A stretch of 64,000 nt of DNA from Chitinophaga sp. CB10. Its GTDB lineage: Bacteria; Bacteroidota; Bacteroidia; Chitinophagales; Chitinophagaceae. The notes beneath the pieces were generated by a model. It was not told the origin of the DNA and made no database searches. It saw only the letters and a program-made list of their open reading frames with translations. The stretch lies in the NCBI GenBank assembly GCA_001870995.2, contig MLAV02000011.1, positions 146,996 through 210,995 on the forward strand. Reading direction: 5' to 3'. How positions within the stretch are numbered: position 1 is the first letter of the stretch; each line of letters opens with the position of its first letter. This document shows, one piece after another, positions 42,266-51,022 of the stretch. Both the position numbers and the translations under genes were made by a program.

Positions 42266-44866
42266 ATGATAGATATATCCTATGACTTTATACTATCCCT
42301 GCAAAAGGAAGTTTTGCAGCAGTTTGGGATAGAAGTCATGTCGCCGGGCGAATGTAAAAACCTGAGCAGGGCAATTCTGCAAAAAACGACGCAGCTTATA
42401 AGCGAAACCACCCTCAAAAGAGTGTTTGGATTTGCTGTGGCTCAACACAGCTTCTCCCGCTTTACCCTCAACACCCTTGCTCAATACTGTGATTATAAGG
42501 ACTGGGAATCTTTCCAGCAGCATCATTATATGCTGAATAATCCACAGGCAGCGATCGCTAAGAATGGCAACCCACTGGAAGTGAAATTCCAGGAGCTTAA
42601 GACCAAGGCTTCTGCCGTGTCGCATTACACCATGCTGACGTTGCAGAACAGATCCGGTATCAACTTCCAGCATACCGTGAAACGCCAGTACATGGTGAGC
42701 CACATTGAGAAGTTCCTGGAGAGCAACTACACGGCAACGGCTCTCATTGCGCCGTCCGGCTGGGGTAAATCCATTTCGCTGGTTCATATGTCGGACCACT
42801 TCTGGCATGGCTCCAATCCTAAATTCAAGAACGACATCTGCTTCTTCATCCACGCACATGCGGCCGGTAGCCTGCTGTTGAAAGGGTTTTCCCTCACCAC
42901 CTGGCTCGACCAGCAGCTGACGCATGGCACCGGGGATAACTTCCGGGAACACTTTGCAGAGGAATTCATGAAGAACGGCTCCAGGCTGGTAATGATTATA
43001 GACGGGTTTGATGAAATTGCTGTGTCCGCTGAAAAACTACGGCTTATATATACCAAGCTGGAAGACTTCATTTATACCAATGAAAAATTCCCGTGGATCA
43101 AGGTAATCCTCTCTGTTCGCAGCAGTACCTGGAATGAACTGTTCCAGCGTCCGAACGACTATTCCGCCTTCCGCCGCTACTGGTATGTTGGCGCAGAAAT
43201 GGACGAGGAAACCAACATCAACGTCAAGCAGCTCTCTGACCAGGAAATCAAATCCGTCCTGGAAAAGCACGAGTACCCTGAATCCGTTATCAAACAATTC
43301 TCGGAGGCGTTTCTGCAAAAGCTCAGGCATCCTTACTATTTGCAGCTGTTTTGCCAGCTCAACCCGGATCCGAAAACTTCGTTTATAGACGAAAACCTGA
43401 GCCTGTTTGAAATTATCTCCCGGTTTGTTCAGAATAAGGTCTTCATTTCTCCAACCAGTTCCTTTAAAATCAAGATCATACAGCGGTTACTCGCCCTGCT
43501 GGACATGGGCCGGAACGGTATGTATGTGGAAAAAATTGAACTGCTGGACAAAAACCCGGAACTCTTCCCGGCCTATAAGGACCTCCTGGCAGACAACATC
43601 CTGGTGGAAGAAAACCTCAGCCAGGAAATCATGTACCATGTGAAAGTGCGTTTCGCGCATGCTTTCCTGCTGGAATACTTTGTGGCCATGCACTACCTGC
43701 AGAAGAATAACCAGCAGGTAGGGGAGGCGCTGCTGGAAGACGTATTGTCCTACCTGCCGGCATCCCCGTACAGGGTGGGCGTATTCAAATGGCTGCTGCG
43801 CTTCGCCATCAACCACAAGCAGACGGACGGCATTATCAAAATGCTGCACCTGCAATTGTCGACCATGGAGAAGTCGCACTTGCTGGAATACCTCGTACTC
43901 CATTACCAGCTGGATGGCAACGATCCGATGGAACTGCGCTCCATCTTCCCGGCGGGCTTTTTCAAAAAGAACCCGATCGGCAGCTTTATCAACGATGAGT
44001 TCATTCACTTCCGCAAGAAGAAAGTGCTCTGGGCACTGCTGCCGCTGGCGGATACCAAAGAGGATAAACTGAAGATCCGCAGCATGCTGTTCACTATTTC
44101 GCTGCTGCAACTGGAAGCCGAGGAATGCGAGATGCACCTGCAGGCCATTAAAAAGATATATGGCCCCGGCGAGCTGGAAGACCTGTGGGTAACCCCGCAC
44201 GAAATCCTGCTTTTCATTTATGAGAAGATGAAGTTTGGCGTAGCGGATGAACAAATACTACAGAAAATCTACAGTTACCATCACTACCTGATTCCGTGCA
44301 CCACTACCGGTAAGGAGGCGCCTACCACCATCCCGCAGGAGATCGTGATCCGCCATATGGGGTATGTACTTGCGCTGCTGGAAGATTATGGCAACCTGCT
44401 ACAGTTCACCAAGCTGGTGTTTGCGGCCCATCCGTCGCTGCTGCGGAGGAAAACGGATTCCTTCCGGCTGCAGCTGCTTTGCTGGCAGACGCATGCGCTG
44501 GCCCGCATGGGCGACATGCGCACCGCCGAAAGGGTGTGCAGGCACACGGATATCATCATCAGGAATTACGCATCTGACTACTTTTCGAGCAAGTACGTGG
44601 AATCGCTGCAGAAAATGATCTCGGCCGACTACTACTACAAGGAGCAGGACCTGATGCGGGCGCTTCGCACAGCGGAAAATGCCGTGGAAACCGCCCAAAA
44701 GCTGGATTTTAAGATCCTTGCACTCAGGAACCTCTCGCTGCTGAAGAGCCTGTATGCGCAACTGAACATGTCAGGAAAAATGGAAGATACTCAAACTCAA
44801 ATAGATACCATTAAAGCAAATACTTCTTTTAAACCCGATGCATTAATTTTTGCGCGCAAATTCTGA
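42266..44866 (+). CDS. STAND/NACHT-like NTPase with helical N-terminal domain and TPR-like C-terminus
   Basis: An 866-residue cytoplasmic protein. Residues about 5-90 form a small helical domain (SETTLKRVFGF, SRFTLNTLAQYCDYKDWESF), a pattern I associate with Bacteroidota multidomain proteins and which may bind DNA. From about 130 comes a P-loop domain: Walker A APSGWGKS (about 162-169) and Walker B LVMIIDGFDE (about 241-250), the NACHT-type DGxDE form, and a possible sensor (VILSVRSST). The rest is helical, with repeat-like TPR character in the last 250 residues. There is no membrane segment and no recognisable effector enzyme. The ATG at 42266 is preferred to the TTG at 42257. It could be a signal-integrating regulator or a defence NTPase. 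Confidence 0.75.
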   Translation: MIDISYDFILSLQKEVLQQFGIEVMSPGECKNLSRAILQKTTQLISETTLKRVFGFAVAQHSFSRFTLNTLAQYCDYKDWESFQQHHYMLNNPQAAIAKNGNPLEVKFQELKTKASAVSHYTMLTLQNRSGINFQHTVKRQYMVSHIEKFLESNYTATALIAPSGWGKSISLVHMSDHFWHGSNPKFKNDICFFIHAHAAGSLLLKGFSLTTWLDQQLTHGTGDNFREHFAEEFMKNGSRLVMIIDGFDEIAVSAEKLRLIYTKLEDFIYTNEKFPWIKVILSVRSSTWNELFQRPNDYSAFRRYWYVGAEMDEETNINVKQLSDQEIKSVLEKHEYPESVIKQFSEAFLQKLRHPYYLQLFCQLNPDPKTSFIDENLSLFEIISRFVQNKVFISPTSSFKIKIIQRLLALLDMGRNGMYVEKIELLDKNPELFPAYKDLLADNILVEENLSQEIMYHVKVRFAHAFLLEYFVAMHYLQKNNQQVGEALLEDVLSYLPASPYRVGVFKWLLRFAINHKQTDGIIKMLHLQLSTMEKSHLLEYLVLHYQLDGNDPMELRSIFPAGFFKKNPIGSFINDEFIHFRKKKVLWALLPLADTKEDKLKIRSMLFTISLLQLEAEECEMHLQAIKKIYGPGELEDLWVTPHEILLFIYEKMKFGVADEQILQKIYSYHHYLIPCTTTGKEAPTTIPQEIVIRHMGYVLALLEDYGNLLQFTKLVFAAHPSLLRRKTDSFRLQLLCWQTHALARMGDMRTAERVCRHTDIIIRNYASDYFSSKYVESLQKMISADYYYKEQDLMRALRTAENAVETAQKLDFKILALRNLSLLKSLYAQLNMSGKMEDTQTQIDTIKANTSFKPDALIFARKF

Positions 44867-44868
44867 TA

Positions 44869-44876
44869 TAATTTTG
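44869..44876 (+). promoter_or_regulatory. Possible promoter of the transglutaminase-like gene (-7 box)
   Basis: TAATTTTG, consensus match, right after the NTPase stop codon and 17 bases before the next ATG. Confidence 0.35.
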
Positions 44877-44892
44877 CTTTCTTGCAGGATAG

Positions 44893-45798
44893 ATGATTGA
44901 CGAAAGCAGATATTCCTTTTCGCAGAAGCTGGTACTCAACCTATTAAGCTTAATAACGCTATTGGTACTGGCCCCGTATATTAACAGGTTCCTGCCTCTT
45001 ATTAAGGCGGGCGGGTTGCACGTGGACCTGGTTGTAGCGGTCATCATTGCTTTTGGCTTTATTTACCTGCTCCGGTGGATATTCAGGCCGTTGATCATAC
45101 CCGCATTCCTCATGGTGTGCGGGTTGTTCCTGGCTAACCGGCTCGTGGAAGGTTACTCCTTTACCAACGTCCTCAACGACTATAAGGGAATGGTGAGAGG
45201 CAACTGGGGGCCGAAGGACAGTAAGCAGATAGACATCCTCAGTCTTTACCCCCGTAAGGTGGAGAGCTACCGGGATAAAACCGTGCGCGGCATGCGGGAG
45301 CGGATCAACTACCAGGACTCGCTGGTGCGCAACTTTTCCGTGCAGCATTCCCTTGATTATTTTGATGCTTATTGGTACAAATACGGCAAAATTGTGCGTT
45401 TTCTCTCCCTTTTTAAATATATCAACAACAATTTTAAGTATGTGCTGGACTCCCGGAGGGACGAATATTTTGCCACGCCCCGGGAAACGATCCTGAACGG
45501 CCTCGGCGGGGACTGCGACGATCACTCGCTGCTGATGACTTCCTGCCTGCAATCCATCGGGGCGCGGTGCCGCATTGTACTCATCAAAGGGCATGCTTAC
45601 CCGGAGCTTTATTGCGGTAACAAGGAGGAGTTTGAGGCCATGAAGCAGGCCATCATCCTGCTTTTTCCCAAGCCTCCTATCAAGGAAATCTATTACCACG
45701 AGTTGAAAGGGGAGTACTGGATCAACCTCGATTATTCCGCCCGCCACCCCGGCGGCCCGTATCTTAATGATAAAGTTTACGCACTCATTGAGCTCTGA
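44893..45798 (+). CDS. Membrane-anchored transglutaminase-like cysteine protein
   Basis: A 301-residue protein. Three hydrophobic helices occupy about residues 12-100 (LVLNLLSLITLLVLAPYI, then VVAVIIAFGFIYLL and PAFLMVCGLFLANRL). A transglutaminase-like fold follows, with the catalytic triad readable as GLGGDCDDHSLLMTS (Cys), LIKGHAYPELY (His) and YWINLDYSARHPGG (Asp). Such folds act as proteases, amidases or crosslinking enzymes, usually on the outer side of the membrane. No substrate can be read off. It starts 26 bases after the NTPase stop and is followed by a ClC gene at 17 bases, so read-through into one transcript is likely. Confidence 0.75.
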   Translation: MIDESRYSFSQKLVLNLLSLITLLVLAPYINRFLPLIKAGGLHVDLVVAVIIAFGFIYLLRWIFRPLIIPAFLMVCGLFLANRLVEGYSFTNVLNDYKGMVRGNWGPKDSKQIDILSLYPRKVESYRDKTVRGMRERINYQDSLVRNFSVQHSLDYFDAYWYKYGKIVRFLSLFKYINNNFKYVLDSRRDEYFATPRETILNGLGGDCDDHSLLMTSCLQSIGARCRIVLIKGHAYPELYCGNKEEFEAMKQAIILLFPKPPIKEIYYHELKGEYWINLDYSARHPGGPYLNDKVYALIEL

Positions 45799-45815
45799 TG
45801 CCCTAAATTTGCCAC

Positions 45816-47666
45816 ATGAGCAAGTTTAAAAACTTACGTAGATATCATAGTTTTTTTAGATTCAAGAAAGAATTCGAAACCTACAGCCTGAAAAAAGCAA
45901 GAAGCTACGAGATCATCATTCACTGGTTGCATAGCAAGCTCAGCAGAAATCAGTTTTTATTGTTATCCGGTATCCTCGTGGGTTGCGGCGCAGGAATGGC
46001 GGGAGTTATATTGAAGATGCTGGTCCATTATATTCACTTTGTGATTACGGACAAGGTGCATTTTTCCACGCAGGTTTTCTTTTACGCGTTGTTTCCGTTC
46101 CTGGGGATTGTACTGACCACGCTGATAGTGGTTTGGTTTTTCAAGGGGCAGTCCCGCAAGGGCATCCCTGCGATCCTGCATGAAATAGCCCAGAACTCGA
46201 GTATGATCCCACCCGTAAAAATGTATTCCCAGGTATTGCAGAGCGCTGTGACCGTGGGATTGGGTGGTTCTGCCGGCCTGGAAAGTCCGATCGCGGTTAC
46301 CGGTGCGGCATTTGGCTCCAACTACGCCAGGACCTATCACCTGGGGTATAAAGAGCGGACGCTGTTACTCGCCGCCGGCGCTACCGCCGGTATTGCCGCC
46401 GCCTTCAACGCGCCCATAGCGGGGATGATGTTTGCGTTTGAGATATTGCTGACGGGGGTGGTATTTTCGGACTTCATGCCTTTGATCGTAGCGGCGGTAT
46501 GCGGGAGTTTGCTGTCTAAAATTATTTTACAGGAAGATGTGCTTTTTCACTTTGAGTCACGTACCCCGTTTAACTACATGAACGTGCCGTTTTATATCGT
46601 ATTGGGCGTGTTGTGCGGATTTTATGCCAGGTACTATGTGGTCATTTCCCGGAAAGTGGAACACTTCTTCAAAGGGCTGAAGTGGAAGCCTGTACAGAAG
46701 GCCATGCTGGGAGGCGCGTTGGTATCCGCCTTGTGCGTGGCCATGCCTCCTTTGTTCGGGGAGGGTTATACGGTGGTAAAATCCCTGGCTAACGGTCACG
46801 GTGAAACGATCCTGCAAAACAGCTTTTTCAGGTACATTCCCGAACAAAACCAGATGTTGTTGATTTTCACTGGTAGTATATGTTTATTGAAAGCCTTTGC
46901 CAGCTCCATCACCATCCAGAGTGGCGGTAATGGGGGAAACTTTGCACCATCGCTGTTTTCAGGCGGGTTCCTGGGATTTTTCTTTGCGTTGTTATGTACG
47001 CAGCTGGGCTTTTCGCATGTACCGGTTACCAACCTGGTTATCGTAGGGATGGCAGGCGTTATGAGCGGGGTAATGTATGCGCCGCTGACGGCTATTTTCC
47101 TGATTGCGGAATCCAGTTCGGGCTATGATTTGTTTATACCGCTGATGATAGTCGCAACGGGGTCTTACCTGATGAGTAAATGGTTTTCGCCGATATCCCC
47201 TGAAATCAAGGAGTTGGCGGAAGAAGGCAAAATATTCACCCGGGCGCATGACAAAAATATTTTGTCGCTCATAAAGATGGAAGACCTCCTGGAAACGGAA
47301 GTACAAACCATCGTGAACACCGGCACGCTGCGGGAGCTGATAGAACTGATCAAGGAAGGGGACAGCAGCAATATAGCGGTGGTAAACGAACATGGATTAT
47401 TTGAAGGGTTGATACCATTGGACAGCATCCGGCCAATCCTGTTCAACCCGGAACTATATGACACGATGACTGTTAAGAAATTGATGAAGGCGCCGGCGGC
47501 GGTAGTAAAGGCCGGGGATAATATTGAACTGGTCATCCGGAAATTTGATGCGGCCAACGCCTGGCATCTGCCTGTGGTAAAAGATAAACGGCTGATAGGG
47601 ATGATTTCAAAATCCCGGATTTTGAACCGATATCGTAAATTACTACAGGAATATTCAGACCTATAA
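45816..47666 (+). CDS. ClC-family chloride channel/transporter with C-terminal CBS domains
   Basis: A 616-residue membrane protein. The ClC signature is visible: GLGGSAGLESPIAVTGAA (selectivity filter plus the gating glutamate in GLESP), AAGATAGIAAAFNAPIAG, and GGNGGNFAPSLFSGGF. About eleven helices lie in residues 45-440. A pair of CBS domains follows (LLETEVQTIVNTGTL, LMKAPAAVVKAGDNI) and probably senses nucleotides or ionic strength. It exchanges or conducts chloride across the inner membrane. The gene is followed by a kefF-kefC pair, making this a monovalent-ion homeostasis segment. Confidence 0.9.
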   Translation: MSKFKNLRRYHSFFRFKKEFETYSLKKARSYEIIIHWLHSKLSRNQFLLLSGILVGCGAGMAGVILKMLVHYIHFVITDKVHFSTQVFFYALFPFLGIVLTTLIVVWFFKGQSRKGIPAILHEIAQNSSMIPPVKMYSQVLQSAVTVGLGGSAGLESPIAVTGAAFGSNYARTYHLGYKERTLLLAAGATAGIAAAFNAPIAGMMFAFEILLTGVVFSDFMPLIVAAVCGSLLSKIILQEDVLFHFESRTPFNYMNVPFYIVLGVLCGFYARYYVVISRKVEHFFKGLKWKPVQKAMLGGALVSALCVAMPPLFGEGYTVVKSLANGHGETILQNSFFRYIPEQNQMLLIFTGSICLLKAFASSITIQSGGNGGNFAPSLFSGGFLGFFFALLCTQLGFSHVPVTNLVIVGMAGVMSGVMYAPLTAIFLIAESSSGYDLFIPLMIVATGSYLMSKWFSPISPEIKELAEEGKIFTRAHDKNILSLIKMEDLLETEVQTIVNTGTLRELIELIKEGDSSNIAVVNEHGLFEGLIPLDSIRPILFNPELYDTMTVKKLMKAPAAVVKAGDNIELVIRKFDAANAWHLPVVKDKRLIGMISKSRILNRYRKLLQEYSDL

Positions 47667-47689
47667 CGCTCCTAAAACCATTTGGCTGT

Positions 47690-48295
47690 ATGGCCCGTGT
47701 AATGATCATATTTGCGCATCCGGCGCTTGAGAAGTCGAGGATGCACGCCCACCTTGTTCCGATGATCAGGAATATGCAGGGCATTACCTTCAACGATCTT
47801 TATGAGAAGTACCCTGATCTTGACATAGATATTTCAAGGGAACAGGCGTTGCTGACCAAGCATGATATCATCCTGATGCAGCATCCGTTGTACTGGTACA
47901 ATGCCCCGGCTATCATCCGGCAGTGGCAGGACCTGGTGCTGGAGCATGGCTGGGCGTACGGCCACAGTGGCAAGGCGCTGCAGGGTAAATATATCAGCAA
48001 CATTATATCCACGGGTAGCCAGGAGAAGGATTACCGGCAAGGCGCACGCCATGGATACCCGCTGGACCATTTCCTGCTGCCGTTCCGGCAAACGGCCGTT
48101 CTCTGCCGGATGAATTATATCTCTCCCTACACCATATACGGCGTACACCGGAAGGACAAGTCAGATATAGTAGAAGAGGTGCAAAAGCTGCGCTCCATGC
48201 TGGAAGTACTGAAGTCGCCGGACTTTGACCTTTCCACGCTGGACACGGTTACCAACCTCAATGAATTGATTAAAGCACCTGTACAAACCTCATAA
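47690..48295 (+). CDS. KefF-like NAD(P)H oxidoreductase (flavodoxin fold)
   Basis: A 201-residue flavin-dependent quinone reductase of the KefF/MdaB family, recognised from MARVMIIFAHPALEKSRMHAHL, QHPLYWYNAPAIIRQWQDLV and HGWAYGHSGKALQGK. KefF is the ancillary subunit that activates the KefC potassium efflux system under electrophile stress. The downstream kefC-like ATG begins one base after its stop, a strong sign of translational coupling. Names are assigned from family and pairing. Confidence 0.85.
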   Translation: MARVMIIFAHPALEKSRMHAHLVPMIRNMQGITFNDLYEKYPDLDIDISREQALLTKHDIILMQHPLYWYNAPAIIRQWQDLVLEHGWAYGHSGKALQGKYISNIISTGSQEKDYRQGARHGYPLDHFLLPFRQTAVLCRMNYISPYTIYGVHRKDKSDIVEEVQKLRSMLEVLKSPDFDLSTLDTVTNLNELIKAPVQTS

Positions 48296-48296
48296 T

Positions 48297-50177
48297 ATGG
48301 ATCAGCATTCATTACTTTTTCAATCGATGGTGTACCTCGCGGCGGCGATCCTTTTTGTACCGCTGGCCAAGAAAATGGGGCTGGGCGCCGTATTGGGGTA
48401 CCTGCTGGCAGGCGTGATCATTGGCCCCTCTGTTACGGGTTTTATAGGGAAAGAAGGGGAGGATATCATGCATTTCGCGGAATTTGGCGTGGTGATGATG
48501 CTATTCCTGATCGGGATGGAATTGGAGCCGACGCTGTTATGGCGGCTGCGTTCCGCTATCCTTGGGTTGGGAGGGCTACAGGTATTGATCAGTTCCGCCG
48601 CCATCGCGGGGCTGGCCATGCTCCTGGGCGTGAAGCTGAATGCCGCCCTGGCGATAGGCATGATCATGTCCTTGTCATCCACGGCGATTGTTTTGCAAAC
48701 GTTGAATGAAAAAGGCTGGATGTCCACCGCGGCGGGGCAGAGTTCCTTTGCGGTACTGCTGTTCCAGGATATTGCGGTGATCCCTATGCTGGCGATATTT
48801 CCGCTGCTGGCTGTGCATGCCGTGCAAACGGAAGCGGCGCACAGCGCTTCCATCCGGGACAACCTGCCCGCATGGGGGCAAACGCTGGTGGTGTTGGGCG
48901 CGGTGGCCACGATTGTAATCGGCGGCCGGTACCTGGTAAAGCCCATCATGCATATCATTGCGCGTACGCGGGTGCGGGAACTGTTTACCGCCACTGCATT
49001 GCTGATGGTGGTAGCTATTGCGGTGCTGATGAACCTGGTGGGGCTAAGCAGCGCGCTGGGCGCATTTTTGGGCGGAGTGGTACTGGCCAACAGCGAGTAC
49101 CGTCATGAGCTGGAAAGCGATATTGAACCGTTTAAAGGATTGCTGCTGGGATTGTTTTTTATCGCAGTGGGCGCCTCGATAGACTTTAGCCTGATCAGGG
49201 AAGAGCCCTGGATCATATTCGGCCTCGTGTTGGGGCTGATGGCTGTGAAAGCCCTGGCGCTCTTCTGCCTGGGAAAGATATTCAAGCTTAGCACGGATCA
49301 GAACCTGCTGTTTTCCCTTGCGTTGTGCGACATCGGGGAATTTGCATTTGTATTGCTATCCCTCTCGGAGCAAAGCCGGATACTGGATGATAAAATGACC
49401 GGGATGCTTACGGCGGTAGTGGCCATCAGCATGGCGATGACGCCTTTGCTGATGCTGTTTTATGAGAAGCTGGTGCAACCGCGTTTCACCATCAATGAAA
49501 CCACGGAACGGGAGCAGGACCAGATTGAAGAGCACAATCCGGTTATCATTGCCGGCTTTGGCCGCTTTGGCAGTATTACCGGGCGTTTCCTCCGCGCCAA
49601 CGGCGTGAACTGTACCATTCTCGATATGGATTCAGACCGGGTGGATGCTTTGCATAACCTCGGTATCAAAGTGTATTATGGCGACGCCTCCCGTTACGAC
49701 CTGCTGGCAGCCGCCGGCGCAGAAAAGGCGAAGGTGCTGATTGTGGCTATGGACGACTACGAGAAGACCACTGAAGTGGTGAAGATGGTGAAGCGTTATT
49801 TCCCGCACCTGCAAATGCTGGTAAGAGCCAAGGACAGCCAGGATTCATTTGAACTGATGGACCTGGGCGTGTTGCATATTTACCGGGAGACGGTAGATAC
49901 ATCCCTGCGTTTGGGTGTAGATGCGCTCAATATGCTGGGGATGCGCGCCTATCACAATCACCGTGCGGCGCGTACCTTCCTGCGGCAGGATGAGTTGAGC
50001 CTGAAGAGCTTATCCGCTGCCAGGGATAACAAGAAAGAGTTTGTCAGCGCCCTGAAGGACAGGATTGCAGAAATGGAGCAGTTGATATCTGCCGATAAAA
50101 TCAAAACCTGGCTGGATGAGGGCGAGGGCTGGGATTCCAGCTCCATCCGGGATGAAGTAAAAGGGGAACCGGAGTAG
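48297..50177 (+). CDS. KefC/KefB-like glutathione-gated potassium efflux antiporter (CPA2)
   Basis: A 626-residue inner-membrane protein with a cation:proton antiporter-2 domain of about twelve helices (GAVLGYLLAGVIIGPSVTGF, EFGVVMMLFLIGMELEP, LSSTAIVLQTLNEKG). An RCK nucleotide-binding domain follows (VIIAGFGRFGSITGRFLRA, LDMDSDRVDAL, YGDASRYDLLAAAGAE). A charged C-terminal tail ends the protein. It expels potassium with proton uptake, protecting against electrophiles. Its start is coupled to the kefF-like gene. Confidence 0.92.
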   Translation: MDQHSLLFQSMVYLAAAILFVPLAKKMGLGAVLGYLLAGVIIGPSVTGFIGKEGEDIMHFAEFGVVMMLFLIGMELEPTLLWRLRSAILGLGGLQVLISSAAIAGLAMLLGVKLNAALAIGMIMSLSSTAIVLQTLNEKGWMSTAAGQSSFAVLLFQDIAVIPMLAIFPLLAVHAVQTEAAHSASIRDNLPAWGQTLVVLGAVATIVIGGRYLVKPIMHIIARTRVRELFTATALLMVVAIAVLMNLVGLSSALGAFLGGVVLANSEYRHELESDIEPFKGLLLGLFFIAVGASIDFSLIREEPWIIFGLVLGLMAVKALALFCLGKIFKLSTDQNLLFSLALCDIGEFAFVLLSLSEQSRILDDKMTGMLTAVVAISMAMTPLLMLFYEKLVQPRFTINETTEREQDQIEEHNPVIIAGFGRFGSITGRFLRANGVNCTILDMDSDRVDALHNLGIKVYYGDASRYDLLAAAGAEKAKVLIVAMDDYEKTTEVVKMVKRYFPHLQMLVRAKDSQDSFELMDLGVLHIYRETVDTSLRLGVDALNMLGMRAYHNHRAARTFLRQDELSLKSLSAARDNKKEFVSALKDRIAEMEQLISADKIKTWLDEGEGWDSSSIRDEVKGEPE

Positions 50178-50182
50178 CGCGT

Positions 50183-50437
50183 TTATTTGTTGATATGGGA
50201 GATGATCAGCTCTGCCACGTGGTGGAGTAGCTCCACATCTATTTGCTTTGCGTGATCGTGCAGGGGATGGCTGGCTACAGCCCTGACGTAGCCTTCTTCG
50301 TCCGGTTCAAAAGTGATTTCCTGTTCGGCGATATCTACTTTATACACCGTCTTGAAAGACGACTCAGCAATGCGTACTTCGAGAATATGGGGTTGACCTT
50401 TGTATTCAAATTTCAATGTAAAATTAGCTGTCTGCAT
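50183..50437 (-). CDS. Small conserved protein of unknown function (84 aa)
   Basis: An 84-residue soluble protein, MQTANFTLKFEYKG... with strand-like segments (PHILEVRIAESSF, YKVDIAEQEITFEPDEEGY) and a C-terminal helix. It has no signal peptide. It ends six bases from the convergent kefC stop. I do not recognise a domain name; composition and codon use look genuine. Confidence 0.6.
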   Translation of the reverse strand: MQTANFTLKFEYKGQPHILEVRIAESSFKTVYKVDIAEQEITFEPDEEGYVRAVASHPLHDHAKQIDVELLHHVAELIISHINK

Positions 50438-50461
50438 AATGGTTACCGCTGTGTGGCTGTG

Positions 50462-50689
50462 CTATTTTTCCTTGTGGTAATAATGTCTGATCCGGTGTTT
50501 TTCATCTCTGGAGAGTTGATGGATGTACCATAAGGAAAGGTAGGCCAGGCCGCTGATGACAAAAATATACCCGATGAAACCCAGCGTATGGAAAAAGGAG
50601 GCCCACACCCACTCGTTTGTATCGGCATACTGCGCTAAGATAGCCAAAAAAGCGCCTGCTGCTGCGAATACGATTGCTATTTTTTTCAT
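50462..50689 (-). CDS. Small two-helix membrane protein (75 aa)
   Basis: A 75-residue protein with an N-terminal hydrophobic helix (MKKIAIVFAAAGAFLAILAQ) that may be a signal anchor, a second helix (TLGFIGYIFVISGLAYLSL), and a charged tail rich in Arg, His and Lys (RDEKHRIRHYYHKEK). No family recognised. It lies 24 bases upstream of the 84-residue gene, so both are probably one operon. Confidence 0.6.
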   Translation of the reverse strand: MKKIAIVFAAAGAFLAILAQYADTNEWVWASFFHTLGFIGYIFVISGLAYLSLWYIHQLSRDEKHRIRHYYHKEK

Positions 50690-51022
50690 GGGAGTTACAA
50701 TTTGGGATACTAAATAAAACGATTGTCAATATTGGATTTCGCAAACCAGGTGCCACTGGCTTTATATACGTAAACGCGCGGGTCAGGGTTCTTGTTCAGC
50801 GTATTATTTTCTACAGAGTGTTTCCGGCGGGATAACGGAATGGGGAAGGGATGCGCGCACTGCACACAACAGGCGCAGGGATGGCGACAGTACTCCGGCG
50901 TACCTACTGCATATCCGCTGGAATATGGCATGCGGCAGCGCCCGTGCGCCTGTGCTGAAAGGACGGGAGGGGATGGCCTTTGCGGCACTATCCCTCTCCC
51001 CCCAAAAAAAATTAAAACGACC
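50690..51022. other. Spacer of about 330 bases with one doubtful open frame
   Basis: It contains a minus-strand open frame (50710-50988, 92 codons) whose last part (RVYVYKASGTWFAKSNI) reads protein-like, while the first part is Cys/Pro/Arg-rich and unlikely. This may be the decayed 3' end of a lost gene. Otherwise nothing is seen. Confidence 0.35.

Noticed and set aside
45804..45811. TAAATTTG box just before the ClC gene
   Set aside because: It is only 5 bases from the ATG, so it would give a leaderless RNA; probably chance in an A+T-rich gap.
50710..50988. 92-codon minus-strand frame between the small membrane protein and the acyltransferase
   Set aside because: Only the last 25 residues look protein-like; the rest is Cys/Pro/Arg-rich. 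Noted as a possible gene remnant but not called.
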